Source: Symsagittifera roscoffensis | Taxonomy: Eukaryota; Xenacoelomorpha; Acoela; Convolutidae | DNA: 41,539 nucleotides | Direction of reading: 5' to 3' | Assembly (NCBI RefSeq): GCF_963678635.1 | Contig: NC_087063.1 | Span: 33,246,599 to 33,288,137 of the forward strand | Shown here: positions 9,214-21,500 of the stretch, in pieces | Layout of the letters: every line of letters starts with the position of its first letter | How positions within the stretch are numbered: position 1 is the first letter of the stretch | Notes under the pieces: model-generated | Told to the model about the DNA's origin: nothing | Databases searched by the model: none | What the model saw: the letters and a program-made list of their open reading frames with translations, nothing else | Made by a program: the position numbers and the translations under genes

Positions 9214-10764
9214 TCACTTGAAAAATTTGTGCTGTAACAGATGATGTTCAAATGGGGGATGCATGATGGGCAAGAGAGCGGCTGTGAAGTTGGCACACAT
9301 GCCCCAGATTCTCTTCTGGGGATGTGTGAACAGAGTGTTCCGGTACTTGTCAACTTCTCCCTCTCTGGGATACACCATCTTGTACACTGTGTATCTTTGA
9401 GTGCTATTCTCTGCCAGGAAGTAATCTAAGGGCACTGAAGCAAAGAACCTTAGCTCAACAAAATGTCAAAAAGCTTTGCTTAAAGACAAAAGCTTTAATA
9501 GGGTAAAAAATATTTGGAATGTCCCGAACTTATGTTAAAACAGTAGAGAAAATTAACAATGAATTTTTAACTAGAATTATATTTGTCCAAAATTCAATTG
9601 GGTTTATACAGGAGATATATATATATATAACCTCTTTTTTTCTGAAAAGTAAGGACCAGTAGAAGATTCAAAGTCAGTAGGCCGTTTTTTGAACCGACCT
9701 ATTAAAATGGATTCCACTTCTGGAGTTGGGTGTTCCATCTTCAGCTTCAAATCCTCAATCCGTCCTAGGTTGGCTATAACTGGAATGGTCAGGTACCGTC
9801 TTCGAATATATTTGGCGTCTCGCAGCACATGGCCCCACACATCGATTTGGTCTTTGTGGATGTCCAGTTCCTCGCAGCACTCTCGCACAGCTGTTCTGAC
9901 GAGGTCTTTGTTATCTTGATCTTCAACTTTTCCTCCAGGGAAGCTACACAATCAAATGTTCATTTCAACGAAAAGTAAGTAATGTCCAACGCCATCGGAA
10001 GACTTCCGAATCCGAGGAATTGCTCATGGCCGAAAGCCAATCAGAAAAGTATCCAATTTATTAATTCTGTATCGGCTTGAAAAAACCGAGTTTTAGACAG
10101 TTTAAGAAACTTTTTTTTGAATGAAAAATGTGTTCATGTGATCTTTCGGCCGTGGGAACTGGCCTAATTGAAGAATTCAAATGTCAGAGAACTACTTAAA
10201 GTTTGGTGTACGAATGTAACGATTTGATCTTTACCGAATATGCAGAAAGCTGCCTCAAGCTTTTTTCTCAATGAAAATAAATGTAATGTACCAATTGGAT
10301 GCAAACACAAGCCAATCTAAGATTTAAACTGCTTGAGGGAATAATGGCAGATTACCTGAATTTCTTCTATCAAAGTTTTTGTTTTCTGCAATTATTACTT
10401 ATGACTATAACTTACAACAAAAATGACCTGCATCAATATAATCTCTATCGCATTTGAACTATTTCTCTAACTTTGTACATGCTTTTCTGACCTGATATCA
10501 GTCCACTTCAAGCTTACCTGAGGTCATTGCGGTGACTGATTAGATTCCTCGACCGCACTGTGTACAGAATGGAGGGTTTGTCTCGATAGGTGCAGAAAGG
10601 GACAAGTACTGCACTGCCAAACTCTCGTTCTTCTTCAGACTTACCAGCTCTGCTTATACTCTTCTGAACCAGCCGATTGTTTTCTTCTAGAACGTTCTGA
10701 ACTCTCTTCTTGTTTAAGTCGCTCAGCACTTCATTCAAATCCTGTTGGTTATTTTGGCCCAAGT
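9214..10764 (-). CDS. NUDT8: NUDT8-like CoA diphosphatase (Nudix), 5' exon missing
   Basis: Three exons: 10764-10518, 9943-9699 and 9434-9214, about 237 codons. The CoA-pyrophosphatase signature LYTVRS then NDLSFPGGK spans the first junction. The Nudix box follows as RTAVRECCEELDI, keeping catalytic RE-x-x-EE but with Asp for the usual Gly. RIWGMCANFTAALL matches the C-terminal block. The enzyme would cleave CoA or acyl-CoA to 3',5'-ADP and phosphopantetheine; NUDT8 is mitochondrial and no peroxisomal SKL end is seen. The second junction was chosen because ATAG|GTCGGT joined to CTTCAG|TGCCC gives the family spacing (EVES-PLDYFL). An alternative (donor after 9632, acceptor before 9448) adds 27 residues between EVES and PLDYFL. 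The first visible exon begins after CTCTTAG with no ATG. Two phase-compatible ATG candidates lie upstream (minus strand, near 10821 and 10963). Confidence 0.85.
9614..9630. repeat. AT dinucleotide microsatellite
   Basis: A short (AT)n run lies in the second intron of the NUDT8-like gene. It abuts the alternative donor after 9632, so length variation here could influence which donor is used. Confidence 0.6.
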
Positions 10765-11484
10765 CTAAGAGTTATAATAATAATTTTAATTTCAAGCCAT
10801 AACTTAAAACCATGCATTCCATGAAATTGTACGTTTACAATTTAGTTCGGTTTAAGTTATAATTTCGTTTACAATTTAATTATCAACACGTTCCCCCAAT
10901 TGATTGAAAATCATTAACAGCCTTCAGGTAACTCTCGGACGATGAACTGAAATGCCAGAAACATTTGTAACTTAACAAAAGTGAATATATTTATGACTCC
11001 AAAACAAACAGTAACAGACTAAAAGTTTTTAAAAAATTCAATTTGTTAAGAGAACATAATGAAATTATATTGCAAAATGCGCATCAGCGCTAAGTGCTAC
11101 CTGCCAAAAAGTTGCATCGTACAATGCAAAATGACAAAGAACTCATTTCAATTGCCGGTTTCAAAACATCAAATCGAAACCATCGATTTGTATCAAAAAG
11201 CGTACCTACTTGTTTTCAACGAGCGATTAAGGCCGCTATTAAGCCTCGGCCGCCCGCACAATAATGGAAACGTTCTTGAGAGTTTCGTCGCTATTACATG
11301 TTTCATGCCTATCTGCAATATGGTAATCGACGCTGATAAAAATTTATGCGGCAAAATGAAAAATGGTACAAAACTTATTCCACCGACTATACATTTCGTC
11401 CTGCCATTGGCGCTAAGTTAAGTTTTGGATGTTCTACCAGCAGCTTATGACACAGAGCGATACCAAATGCTTCGCTTCACTTGC
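10765..11484. other. Interval upstream of the NUDT8-like gene
   Basis: This should hold the first exon and promoter of the NUDT8-like gene on the minus strand. On the minus strand, an ATG near 10963 starts a short frame beginning MFLAFQF that could end in phase 1 at GGCT|GTTAAT. An ATG near 10821 could be joined by an intron of only ~45 bases. Both are guesses. A 120-codon plus-strand frame at 11059-11421 has no recognisable motif and is not called. Confidence 0.35.
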
Positions 11485-13015
11485 GATACCGAAATACATG
11501 CCAGTGGTGTTCAGGTTTTAAAAAAACTAGCGTGTAACGTACCTCCGGTGCTTCGAAATTCATAAAAAACCGAGTATATTGGAAAAAAAGATCTGCATCC
11601 TTTGAGTGTACTCTGACTGCACCCAATTACAGGTTTGAAAACTTCAAATTTTGTATTTTCTTTCACGATTTTCCAATTCAAACTTTGAAAAACCATGAAA
11701 CTTTGTGAATTTTTTTATATCTAAGTTCTTTAAAAAAACTATAAAATGAATTAAAAAACTTCACACACACATCGGTAACTAAATGCATCTGAGCAGTCGC
11801 ATTTAGACGCAAGATTTGCAACTCCTGTGAGTACTCTTACAGTACCCAACTACAGCGTTGGGAGTTTCAAACTTTGGAAAACTTCAAGCTTAAGTTTTCT
11901 CACATTTTTTTTTGAAAAACCATCAAGACGCCATATCTCGAAAACTACCAAGATTTGAGCAATCACATTTGGAGGCGAAATTCACAACCCTGAGAGTACT
12001 CTGACTGTGCCAACTATAGTGTTAGAAATTTCACATTTTCGAAAATATCAAAATTCAAGTTTCCCGAGAAACGTTTTAGAAAAATTCACAAAAATGTCAT
12101 ATGTAAAACCACAAAAATTTGAGCAATCGTATTTGAGGGGCAAGATTCGCAACCCCTGAGAGTACTCTGACAGCCCCCAGTAATAGGGTTGGGAATTTTA
12201 AACTTTGAAAAATCACAAAAAACGTTATATATCGAAAACTACAAGGATTTGGGCAGTCATAATTGGATGCAAGATTTGCAATTTGGAACTCCTGAGAGCA
12301 GCCTCAGATTACCCAACTACAGGGCTGGGATTTCCAATTCTTTCGATATTTTTTGAAATCTAAGTTTTCTGAATTTTTTTTTTAAAAAATCATAAAACAC
12401 GTCGTATCTCGTTAACTACAAGGTTTTGGGCAGTCATATTTGGAGGCAAGATTCGCAATCCTTGAGAGCACCCTCACAGTACCCAAGTACAAGGTTGGGA
12501 ATTTCATTTCTTTCGATTTTTTTAAATCTTATTTTTCTGAAAAAATGAAAAAAAATTATAAAACACGTCATCTCGAAAACTACAAGGATTAAAGCATTCC
12601 AATGTGGAGGAAAGATTCGCAATACTTGAGAGTATTCTGACAGCACCCAAATACAGGGTTGGGAATTCCAAGTTTTTGTAAATTATTTTGTATTTCAGTT
12701 TTCTGAAAAATCACTAAAATTGTCGTATCTCGTACACTTAAAGAATTTAGGCATTCATAATTGGAGGCCAAAATCGTAAACCCTGAGAGAACCCTGACAG
12801 CATCCCACTATTGAGCTGCTTAATCTTAATTCGGAGAAAACAAACACTGAACTCAAACAGGAAAATCGAAAGAAAAATCTTAACCATTGCAAAACACGAT
12901 ATAGCTTATACCTGAAAAAATTCTTTCGTTACACATGCAAAAATAATACGTTGAAAAAGCTTAAGCGTGGCGAGATGGTGAAGCCCGCATTTAAATATAT
13001 AATAGATAATAGATT
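11485..13015 (+). repeat. Array-bearing interspersed repeat, copy 2
   Basis: Same architecture and orientation as 4312-5652: leader with CTAGCGTGTAACGTACC and CCTCCGGTGCTTC, then eight tandem units with cores near 11606, 11830, 11995, 12162, 12298, 12467, 12632 and 12790, then a tail with CCATTGCAA, TATAGCTTA and GGCGAGATGGTGAAGCCCGC ending TAATAGATT. Spacings are 224, then mostly 158-168, with one short 137-base unit. The long first spacing is shared with copy 1 (217), so it belongs to the element design. Typical unit words are AAACTACAAGGATTTG and GCAAGATTCGCAACCCCTGA. Non-coding. Confidence 0.75.
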
Positions 13016-15590
13016 GACTGTAAAAACGGCACTTTAAACATTTCTCAAAACTTTTGAATTATCCTATGAAATGGCACAACCTAGCCTTTCTCTAACACAC
13101 TACTGATTCACAAACTCAAAGCAGGCAAAATAACTATTTTTGAAAAACAAAACTTACATATTTTATTAAAATTAGCAATCAGAAAAAATCATGATTTTAA
13201 ATGATTTTTTGATTGCACCGTGTAAACATTTAGGGCAAGGCTCCATTTAATAGTTTCTTGCGACAGAGAGGAGAACGAAAAAAAATCAAACAGATCGTCA
13301 TGAACTTTTACATCAAAAAATTTAAAAATCGGCCTAACTTGGAAATCAATTATCTGTAACTTTACAAGAAAATATCACAAGACTCTAAATTATAATGAAA
13401 ATTGCTTAAATTACCAGAAACTTCCATGCTGAGATGACTGACCCGACAACAAAGAGGAAAACAAAATTAAAGAGCAAAACATAAAAGTTTCGCTGATTTC
13501 AACAAATAACGGTATTCCGAATACACCGCAAAAATTCGAGAAAACAAAAGCAGTGTAGTATATTAAGAGAAAAATACTGATTTTAGAAACACTTTAGAAT
13601 ACAATTCAGAAGAGCAGTCAATACAAGAGCAACACCATTGAATGGAAAAAATTATGGATCCAAATAAAAAAAATCAAACAATCTAAGAAGAAAAACAGCT
13701 TTAGTTTACATCGACAAGAGTTATAATGAAGGTAAGAGACAACTTTTCAAATAAAAAGTTTAAATCCTTCCTATTGAAAAATTTTTTAAAAAATTACAAA
13801 CCGACATCAACTTTCTGCCAAACGGAAAAACAAGAGATCTTAAAATGAGAGAGTTGAAACGAATTGGAAATACGCAGCCCGCCTCAGATATACGGTACAA
13901 CATTAAGTCACCTTTCATTCTAAAGACGATTTAAACTATTCAGTACTCAGTGAAAATAGAACGGCAAAATAAGCAATTAACTATTAGCAATACCTTACAT
14001 CAGAACTAATCAAAGCACTTATATATCGAGAGCAAACCATTGTACTACTGACAAAAACATAATCAGTTAATGTAAATTAACAGAAAAAACTACTGATTTT
14101 AGAAACACTTTTCAATACAATTTAAGATAATGCCACTCAGCTCTTTTGAATTTATGGTGTTTTATTAGATTCTGGCATTAAATTAGCAAAAATGAACCTT
14201 TTCAGAACAAATTTTCCCAAAAACCATTGTCGTGAAATTAATTTGAAATAAAAACCTCATATCATTCTCAAACCTTGAACTGAATGCCACTGGGAGACGT
14301 TTTTTTTTACAAACACTTATGTTGACTTCAAAGAAACGGCGCCATATGTAGTCACCTTTCACTTCATGGATGTTTTTAATTCATGGATGATACTCTCGGT
14401 GCAATAAAATAATGAATTATGATAAAATAACTAAGAAAATCATTAAACAGACAAAAACATGATTCCTTAAGGATAAATAAAGGAGAAAAAAATTTAAAAA
14501 ACCTTCCAAACACCCTATTTTCTAGAGCGCAATTCAGGTTGTTATCTTCAGCTGTATTATTAAGATCTACCAATGATGTACAAAACTCAGCTCCTGGTAC
14601 CTACGGCTGTTATGTTCAGCTCCTGGTATCAAAATTACTTTTACACCAAGATCAATTTTCCCGATAAACACCGGGTTTGATCCGTATGCAGTTTTGAAGT
14701 GTCAATTTATAGTGAAAGCTGAATTAGAAGTCGTGACTAATTGACTTGTAACTATCTCATGAAAATTCAACTGATTAGAACAACCTAAGGTATCCCAATA
14801 AGTAATTTGTTAACCTGGTTTAACGAAATGTGACGAGATATTTAGTCTGATGAGCCATCGATACAACGCCATGCACAAAAGAATCCACAGAACCGAAAGA
14901 GAAAAACACGTCACAAAACTCAAATTGATGAGATTTTACTTTCTACAATTTTTTATTTGTCCATAAACTTACGTGCGCTCCAAAAACGACCAAAAATTGA
15001 AAAATTTAGTCTTTCGCTTACATTTTTTGCGAATCATTGAAAATTGTCGTTTTTTAAAAAACAACATGTGATTTGTTGTACTGCTCATGTAGATTTTAAC
15101 CACTCATAATACGATATTTCCTCGATAAACCATTTGAAAAAAAACTTGAAAAAAGGCGAGTTTGCAGTTCGCAAACAAGCGTAAAAAGCTGCACTAGGAA
15201 TATCGAAAAAAAAACTTTTAAAAAGCCGTGAAAGAAAAATTGAACAAGGAAATCCAAGGCAGTAATTCTATCCCTTCGATACAGTGGATATAAAATGAGG
15301 CTTTGCAGACCAGTAAAAAAAGATAAACAAATTCCCCAACACAAAATATTACAAAAATAAATCGACGACTTACAGAAAAAAATGAACTCGTATTATAACG
15401 TGCATTGCTTATGTAAACAAAAACTAAACTTGAAACTCGTTTCTTCAGCACTTATGTTTTTCAAACCAACTCTGATGTAAATTAGTTTTAATCGTAATTG
15501 ACTGAAAAGAAAATCAACAATGACCATACGCGGATCAAAGTAATTAAAAACAACAGGAAAGGTCAAATTGTCTCTGCAATAATTAATAGT
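13016..15590. other. A-rich non-coding interval downstream of the DIDO-like gene
   Basis: The plus strand is strongly A-rich with no supported gene. Two copies of a short block (TACTGATTTTAGAAACACTTT near 13578 and 14090) lie about 515 bases apart, hinting at an old duplication. CAGCTCCTGGTA occurs twice near 14590-14630. An ATTAAA on the minus strand near 15485 is a possible polyadenylation signal for the DIDO-like gene, about 105 bases past its stop. Confidence 0.45.
13175..13216. repeat. Long AT-rich hairpin
   Basis: GCAATCAGAAAAAATCAT at 13175-13192 is complementary to ATGATTTTTTGATTGC at 13201-13216, with a two-base bulge and an 8-base loop. It does not coincide with any gene or terminator-like context and may be a foldback relic. 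Confidence 0.55.
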
Positions 15591-18500
15591 CTATCTGTAC
15601 GTATACTGTCTAGGCTGTAATGCACGCGAATTTCCGTTGAATCCGCCATAGCGATCATTTTCACTAATTAACTCTCTGGGTCTCTTCGCCGAAACATCGC
15701 GACTGTCCATTAGCTCAACTGCTCTTTTTGGCGCTCTGAAATCACCTCCATACTCCATTCTCATTCGGTCTGTTTCTGACATCTGTTCATAACTATTAGA
15801 TAGCAAAGGTTCTCTCAAAATGGGGGGTCTCGATTCTGCAGACGATGACGTTGGGCTTCGGGGGCCGAACGAATCCAGGGGTTTGTATAAGTGTTGCAAC
15901 GGATCATCGCTTCTGCGCGGAAGATGGCTGTCGTTATTTTTAAATCGCGCCAGAGAGGAACTTGGTAGATTGCCTCTGTACGAGTCACGGTCTCCGTTTG
16001 AACTATCGCGACCCCAACTGGAAAAGGACTCCTGTGAGGATCTACGTCCATACTCCGCAGTTCTGTCAGGGTAACTTTTGCTTGCACTGATACTGCGTTC
16101 CACGGTTTCTTCTTTAAAGTAAGGGAAACTTGAACTTTGTGACTCCTGGTACAGTCTCTCGTTAGACAAGCGACCAAGGGAACAATGACTGCCATTTTCT
16201 CGTCTGGGAAACGAACGTCCAACTATGTCGCCAATTGGTTTCCCAGGATTAGAAACGACATCCTTATAAATTTCTTGCGCATGCCTGGGAGCTTGGCTTG
16301 CATGGTTACCATTGCTAACTTCTATGTCAGGGGGCGAATTGCGTACGATTAACCCAATCAGTGTATCTTTCCTTGGTGACGTTAAGTTTACATCAAGTCC
16401 CATTTCCGTCGGAAAAGAGTCGTTAGCGGATAAAGCCAAAATATACATTTCTTTTACGGACGCCGGATTTTGGGTTGTGCCTCCGAGTTGCTTTTTACTT
16501 ACTAGAAAGTCAAAATGATCCAAATATAACTGCCTATTTCTGGAATCAGTCGGAAGAACAAATTCCACAATCGCAATTCCAAATTTCTTCCTTTCATATA
16601 CCTTTTTCAGATACGTGAACGCAGGTACTCTTTCCAATCTACCTTTTGCCATAATTTGTGAACTCAAGTCTGATCTCAAATTGCGAATAGATCCAAAGAG
16701 AGGGAGCATCGATACTTGGATGCTTCTGTCATCAGCTAGTACAAGGTCGCCGTCCCAAAGAGATCCATGGAACTCCCTTTGAGACAGCGGAGAAGCCACA
16801 GGTCTTAGCGATGGAGGCGGTGGGGATGCCATGGCAACCTTCTTAAGCGGAGGAGGTCCATCGTCATTTCCAGGAGAACTCAAAAGTGAAGAGCCTGAAA
16901 AAACAATCATTTAAGCACTGCTGCCAGAGTAAAAAGAATAGTTCGCGAAGCTTCAACCGAGAAAAATTTTAATAGCAAAACTCATAAGCAAACCAAGGTA
17001 AAAAGTTGTGTCATCTCTCGTAAAACTAGGCCTACTGTATAATCTTGGCATGCTGGACTCCGGACTCTTCAAGGAAAAAGTTATGAAGAAGCATTGAAAA
17101 GTAACAGATCTAAAAGTAACCGCAGAGTGAGAAAATGTTCAAAAACTGAAACCTGCTATGTTATCCCGAGATGGTGAAGCATTGAGACTGAATGATGGTA
17201 GAGGCTCTGAAACCAGAGGCTCTGAGGGCGGATTGTCGTCCACTTCGTTCAGGAGTCCCGCCGCCCCAGTCACGCGGCCAGATCCGAACAGTCGGTCGTC
17301 CTCCACGGTATCATTATTCAACTCGCTCAGAATCGTCACTCGATCATGATTTTTTGATTTTACATACTGGTCTCTTCTAGTTCGAATTTGTTTTGACATG
17401 TCATCTTCCAAATCGTCTAACTTACACTGTCTGCAGTTCGGGTCTTTAGTTATTTTATTAAACTGATGATCCATGTGTAATTGCGTATCATTTTCGGTAA
17501 TTGGATTGCAGCAAAAATAGCAAATTGTGGGTACACACTTTTTCAGCTTGTGACTACTATACGCAATCTTTTCTTCTGCCTTCACTCTCAGTTCCTCTTT
17601 TTCTTCGGCTGTCAGCACTGAGGTTAGTCTGCTTCTCTTGCAGACCTTGCATGTGTTACTAAACTGGTGCCCAGTGCCGTGCTCTGAGGTTGTGTCTACC
17701 ACGATCGATCCCAGAATGTCCGTCTGTTTTCTGTACTTCTCTATTACTTTCGAAGAGGCAGTTTCCGGGAACAGATCACTCTGTGGAATGAAGTCGATGA
17801 ACTTACTGGTTCCAACCTAAACACACCAAGCAGCGGTGAACTTTTCTCCTAAGAAGTGAGCATTATCTCCGCTTCCTTCCTGTCTACGACATTTGAACTT
17901 GATTCTTTGCCGAACCTAATTTTGCCACATTTTTGACATGATTATGCCGCCAAATTAGTAAACTGAAAGACTCAAAACTCAAAAATCAAAAAGAAATCAT
18001 TTAAAAGCAACAACTAAACTACGATTTGAAATTGGAATCTGAATCACCCAAAAGTATTGCCATAGTCATTGGCGCCCAATAGTTTTTAAAACAAAGAAAC
18101 CGAAACCAAGGTTTTTTTTGTTGGAAAAATCAACGAACCCATCCTTATACTAACCAGTCATATTGTTTATTTTTTTTTTTGGATTGTAAGTTCCAAAGAA
18201 AAAAAAACTCAAAATCATTTTTTTTGTTACAATATGCAGCACATCAGAACCAGCCGACTTATTTCCCGATTCCTACCAACCTTGGAACAGCACCGACAGA
18301 CCACAACCATCATCAAACGATCTCGAAGACATTCAGGAAATCAGTGCCCATTGTCAAACCATTCATATTCGACGGAGAACCTGAACAATGGTTAGATTGG
18401 ATAGGACTGTTCAACGCAACCATCAACAGCACCGACATGACAAACTCGGAAAAGATGACACATCTGCAGAAACTTGTATCCGGAGATGCCAAATCTCTCA

Positions 18501-21500
18501 TCCGAGGATATGGATGCAATGGAGCAATGTATGACGCAGCCCTTCAGCGACTGGAAAACGACTTTGGTAACCCGACGAAGATAGTTACATCCTTCCTTCG
18601 ACGACTCGACGCCATCAGCGGCCCCAATCTACGACATACCAGAAGCTACAAGGACCTCGCCAACTTCCTACAGACAATGGTCGATACATTCACGACACTT
18701 GGATTCCAGCACGATCTACACTCTACGACAAATGTCCAAACAGTTTTGTCAAAACTGCCTACCCCTTGCCGACTAGAATGGAATAGATACAATCTGCAAT
18801 GCAACATCAGACAACCATCACTCATCGACCTCAACAATTGGTTCAACAAGTACGCCGAAGCATGCAGCGATTTGCCGAGCAACAACAACAACAACAACAC
18901 CAGAAACATCAGCAGCAGCAACAGCTACAACAGCAGCAACACTCAAGGATCATCATCCAACGGTCACACCCACCAACATGGACCATCGGATCACCGCGCC
19001 AATCAGAACCACCGGAACCAGCAACGCAGTCAGCAGCAACATAAATCTGGACAAAAGGATCAACGACGAGATTTTTGCCCGGAGAAACGCAATTGCCAGT
19101 ACCTTGGAAAATGCCATCACTTCATCGCAATGAACCCAAAGGACAGATTACAGCATGCCAGGGACCTACAACTATGTTTCAACTGCCTCAGCCCCCACAA
19201 GTTCGCCGACTGTCAATCAACGCAAACCTGCCGGACGGACGGATGCAGTAAGAAACACCACACGCTTCTGCACAACAGCAGCACCTACAACTCGACGACA
19301 CAGAGGGAGACAGCCAACCGGAACTCCAGACAACATGAAGACACCACCAACTGCAGCACCAGCATAAGCAGAAGGAAATCGACTCGCCACATTCCAACCC
19401 TGCCAATAACGATCTCTCATGGCAAACATAGAGTTCATGCCTATGCAATGCTTGATTGTGGAAGCAAACTGACATTGCTTAAATCATCAATCGCCCTCCA
19501 ACTCAAACCAGATCTGCAGTTAGACGACACCATCCAGCTAAACCAAGCACTGACATCATCAGACACAGCTTCTACAAAGATGACGATCGCGATTGGACCC
19601 TACAACCAGCAAAAGCAGCCATTTCAACTAAATGACATCGACGTCATAATGGATTGGAACCTTTCCCAATTCAACCCTGAACTCGTCAACTCCATCTGCC
19701 AAAGGAACGAGCCACTTCAACACATTCGGATAGCCACACTGCCCTCGAAAGAAATCGGAATCATCATTGGATGCGATTTCGCCGAACTCGTGACACCTTC
19801 AGAAGTAATCCATTCAAAACAAAATGTGCCTATTGGATGGAAAACGCCACTTGGATGGTCTCTCTGTGGACGAGACAATGCAGCGACACCCAACGACGTC
19901 AACACAATCAACTTCACGACAGATGATACACTGTTTCGCCACGTAGCTGAATGGATCAAATTGGACGCCGAAGGGATTTCAACTGACCAACGCAGCCTCT
20001 CAACAGACAAGGAAGCTCTCCGCATCTTGGAATCTTCAACAACCCGCTTGCCCAATGGACACTACGAAGTTGGAACGCTTTGGAAACGTGGACAACAACT
20101 GCCAAACAATAGATGGCTTGCCAAGAAGCAGCTCGACAGCCTTCTCCAACGACTGAAGAGAAACACCGAGATGGCACAGAAATATCAGGAGACCATCGAC
20201 ACCGACTTGCAGAAAGGTTTCATAGTCAAAGTTGATGATTCTCATGAAGACTCAACAGGAAAATGGTACCTTCCTCATCATCCAGTGACAAACATCAATA
20301 AACCTGGCAAGGTACGCCGAGTCCTTAATGCATCGAGCATCTACAAAGGAGTATCACTCAACAGCAACCTACTAACTGGACCAGACCTCCTCACAAACCT
20401 TACTGGAATCGTTATGCGATTTCGCGAGGACCAAATCGCTATTTCTGCCGACATTGAAGCAATGTTCATGCAGGTCTTCGTGAGCCCAGAGGACCAGCCG
20501 TATTTGCGATTTCTGTGGAAGGACAACACGGGCCAACCCGCAACCTTCCAATACACCCGCCACATCTTCGGAGCTACCGACTCACCATGTGTTGCCTGCT
20601 ACGCCACTCGACAATGTGCGAAGGACAATGCCGACAAACCTCCAGCCTTGGAGCAAATCACAAAACGCAACATATACATGGACGACCTATACAAAGCCGT
20701 TTCAACGCCGACGGAAGCGACACAGTTAATGAACGACCTTCAAAAGATGTTCAGCCTTGGAGGTTTCAACCTCACAAAATGGACCTCAAACTCTCAACAA
20801 TTCCTCACAACAGTTAACGAGAACCACTTGGAAAACAACGACAGCCTCACCAAGAAGGAACGACCCCTCGAAAGAGTTCTTGGAGTGAAATGGAAACCAG
20901 ACACGGACGTCTTTCTTGTGGAAGCAAAGAAGTTTCACGCCATTGACAAGAAGGACTTAACGCAGCGCAAACTATTGAAGTTTGCTTCTTCAATCTTTGA
21001 CCCGCTTGGAATTACGATGCCACTGACAATTCGACTACGACAATCACTTCAACTTGCCTGGAGTAATGGACCTCAATGGGACAAACCTCTAAACATGGAG
21101 CATTTAACAGACCTCAACGATTGGATAGACAAGCGAAGCCAATTCAACGACATCTGCCTGCCCCGGACTTATTTCAAACCAGAAACGAAGATACTGGAAA
21201 CCCAACTCCATGTATTCAGCGACGCCTCCGAGCTTGCCTTAGCATCAGTTGCTTACCTCAGAATCAGATACGACGACGACACAACGGAACTCAAGTTCGT
21301 CATTGGAAAAGCCCGAGTAGCACCCATCAGCAGAATGACAATTCCAAATCTCGAGCTTCAAGCCGCCACTAACGGAGCTAAACTGTCTCGTTTCATCAAA
21401 GAACAACATGACATACGAATCGACAGTACGACACTATGGACAGATAGTACAACAGTTCTTCATTGGATAAACTCGCCGAATCAACGACACCGGATCTTCA

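Noticed and set aside
11059-11421. Plus-strand 120-codon frame starting with ATG
   Set aside because: Length is within what chance allows in this much sequence, no motif is recognisable, and it adjoins a repeat.
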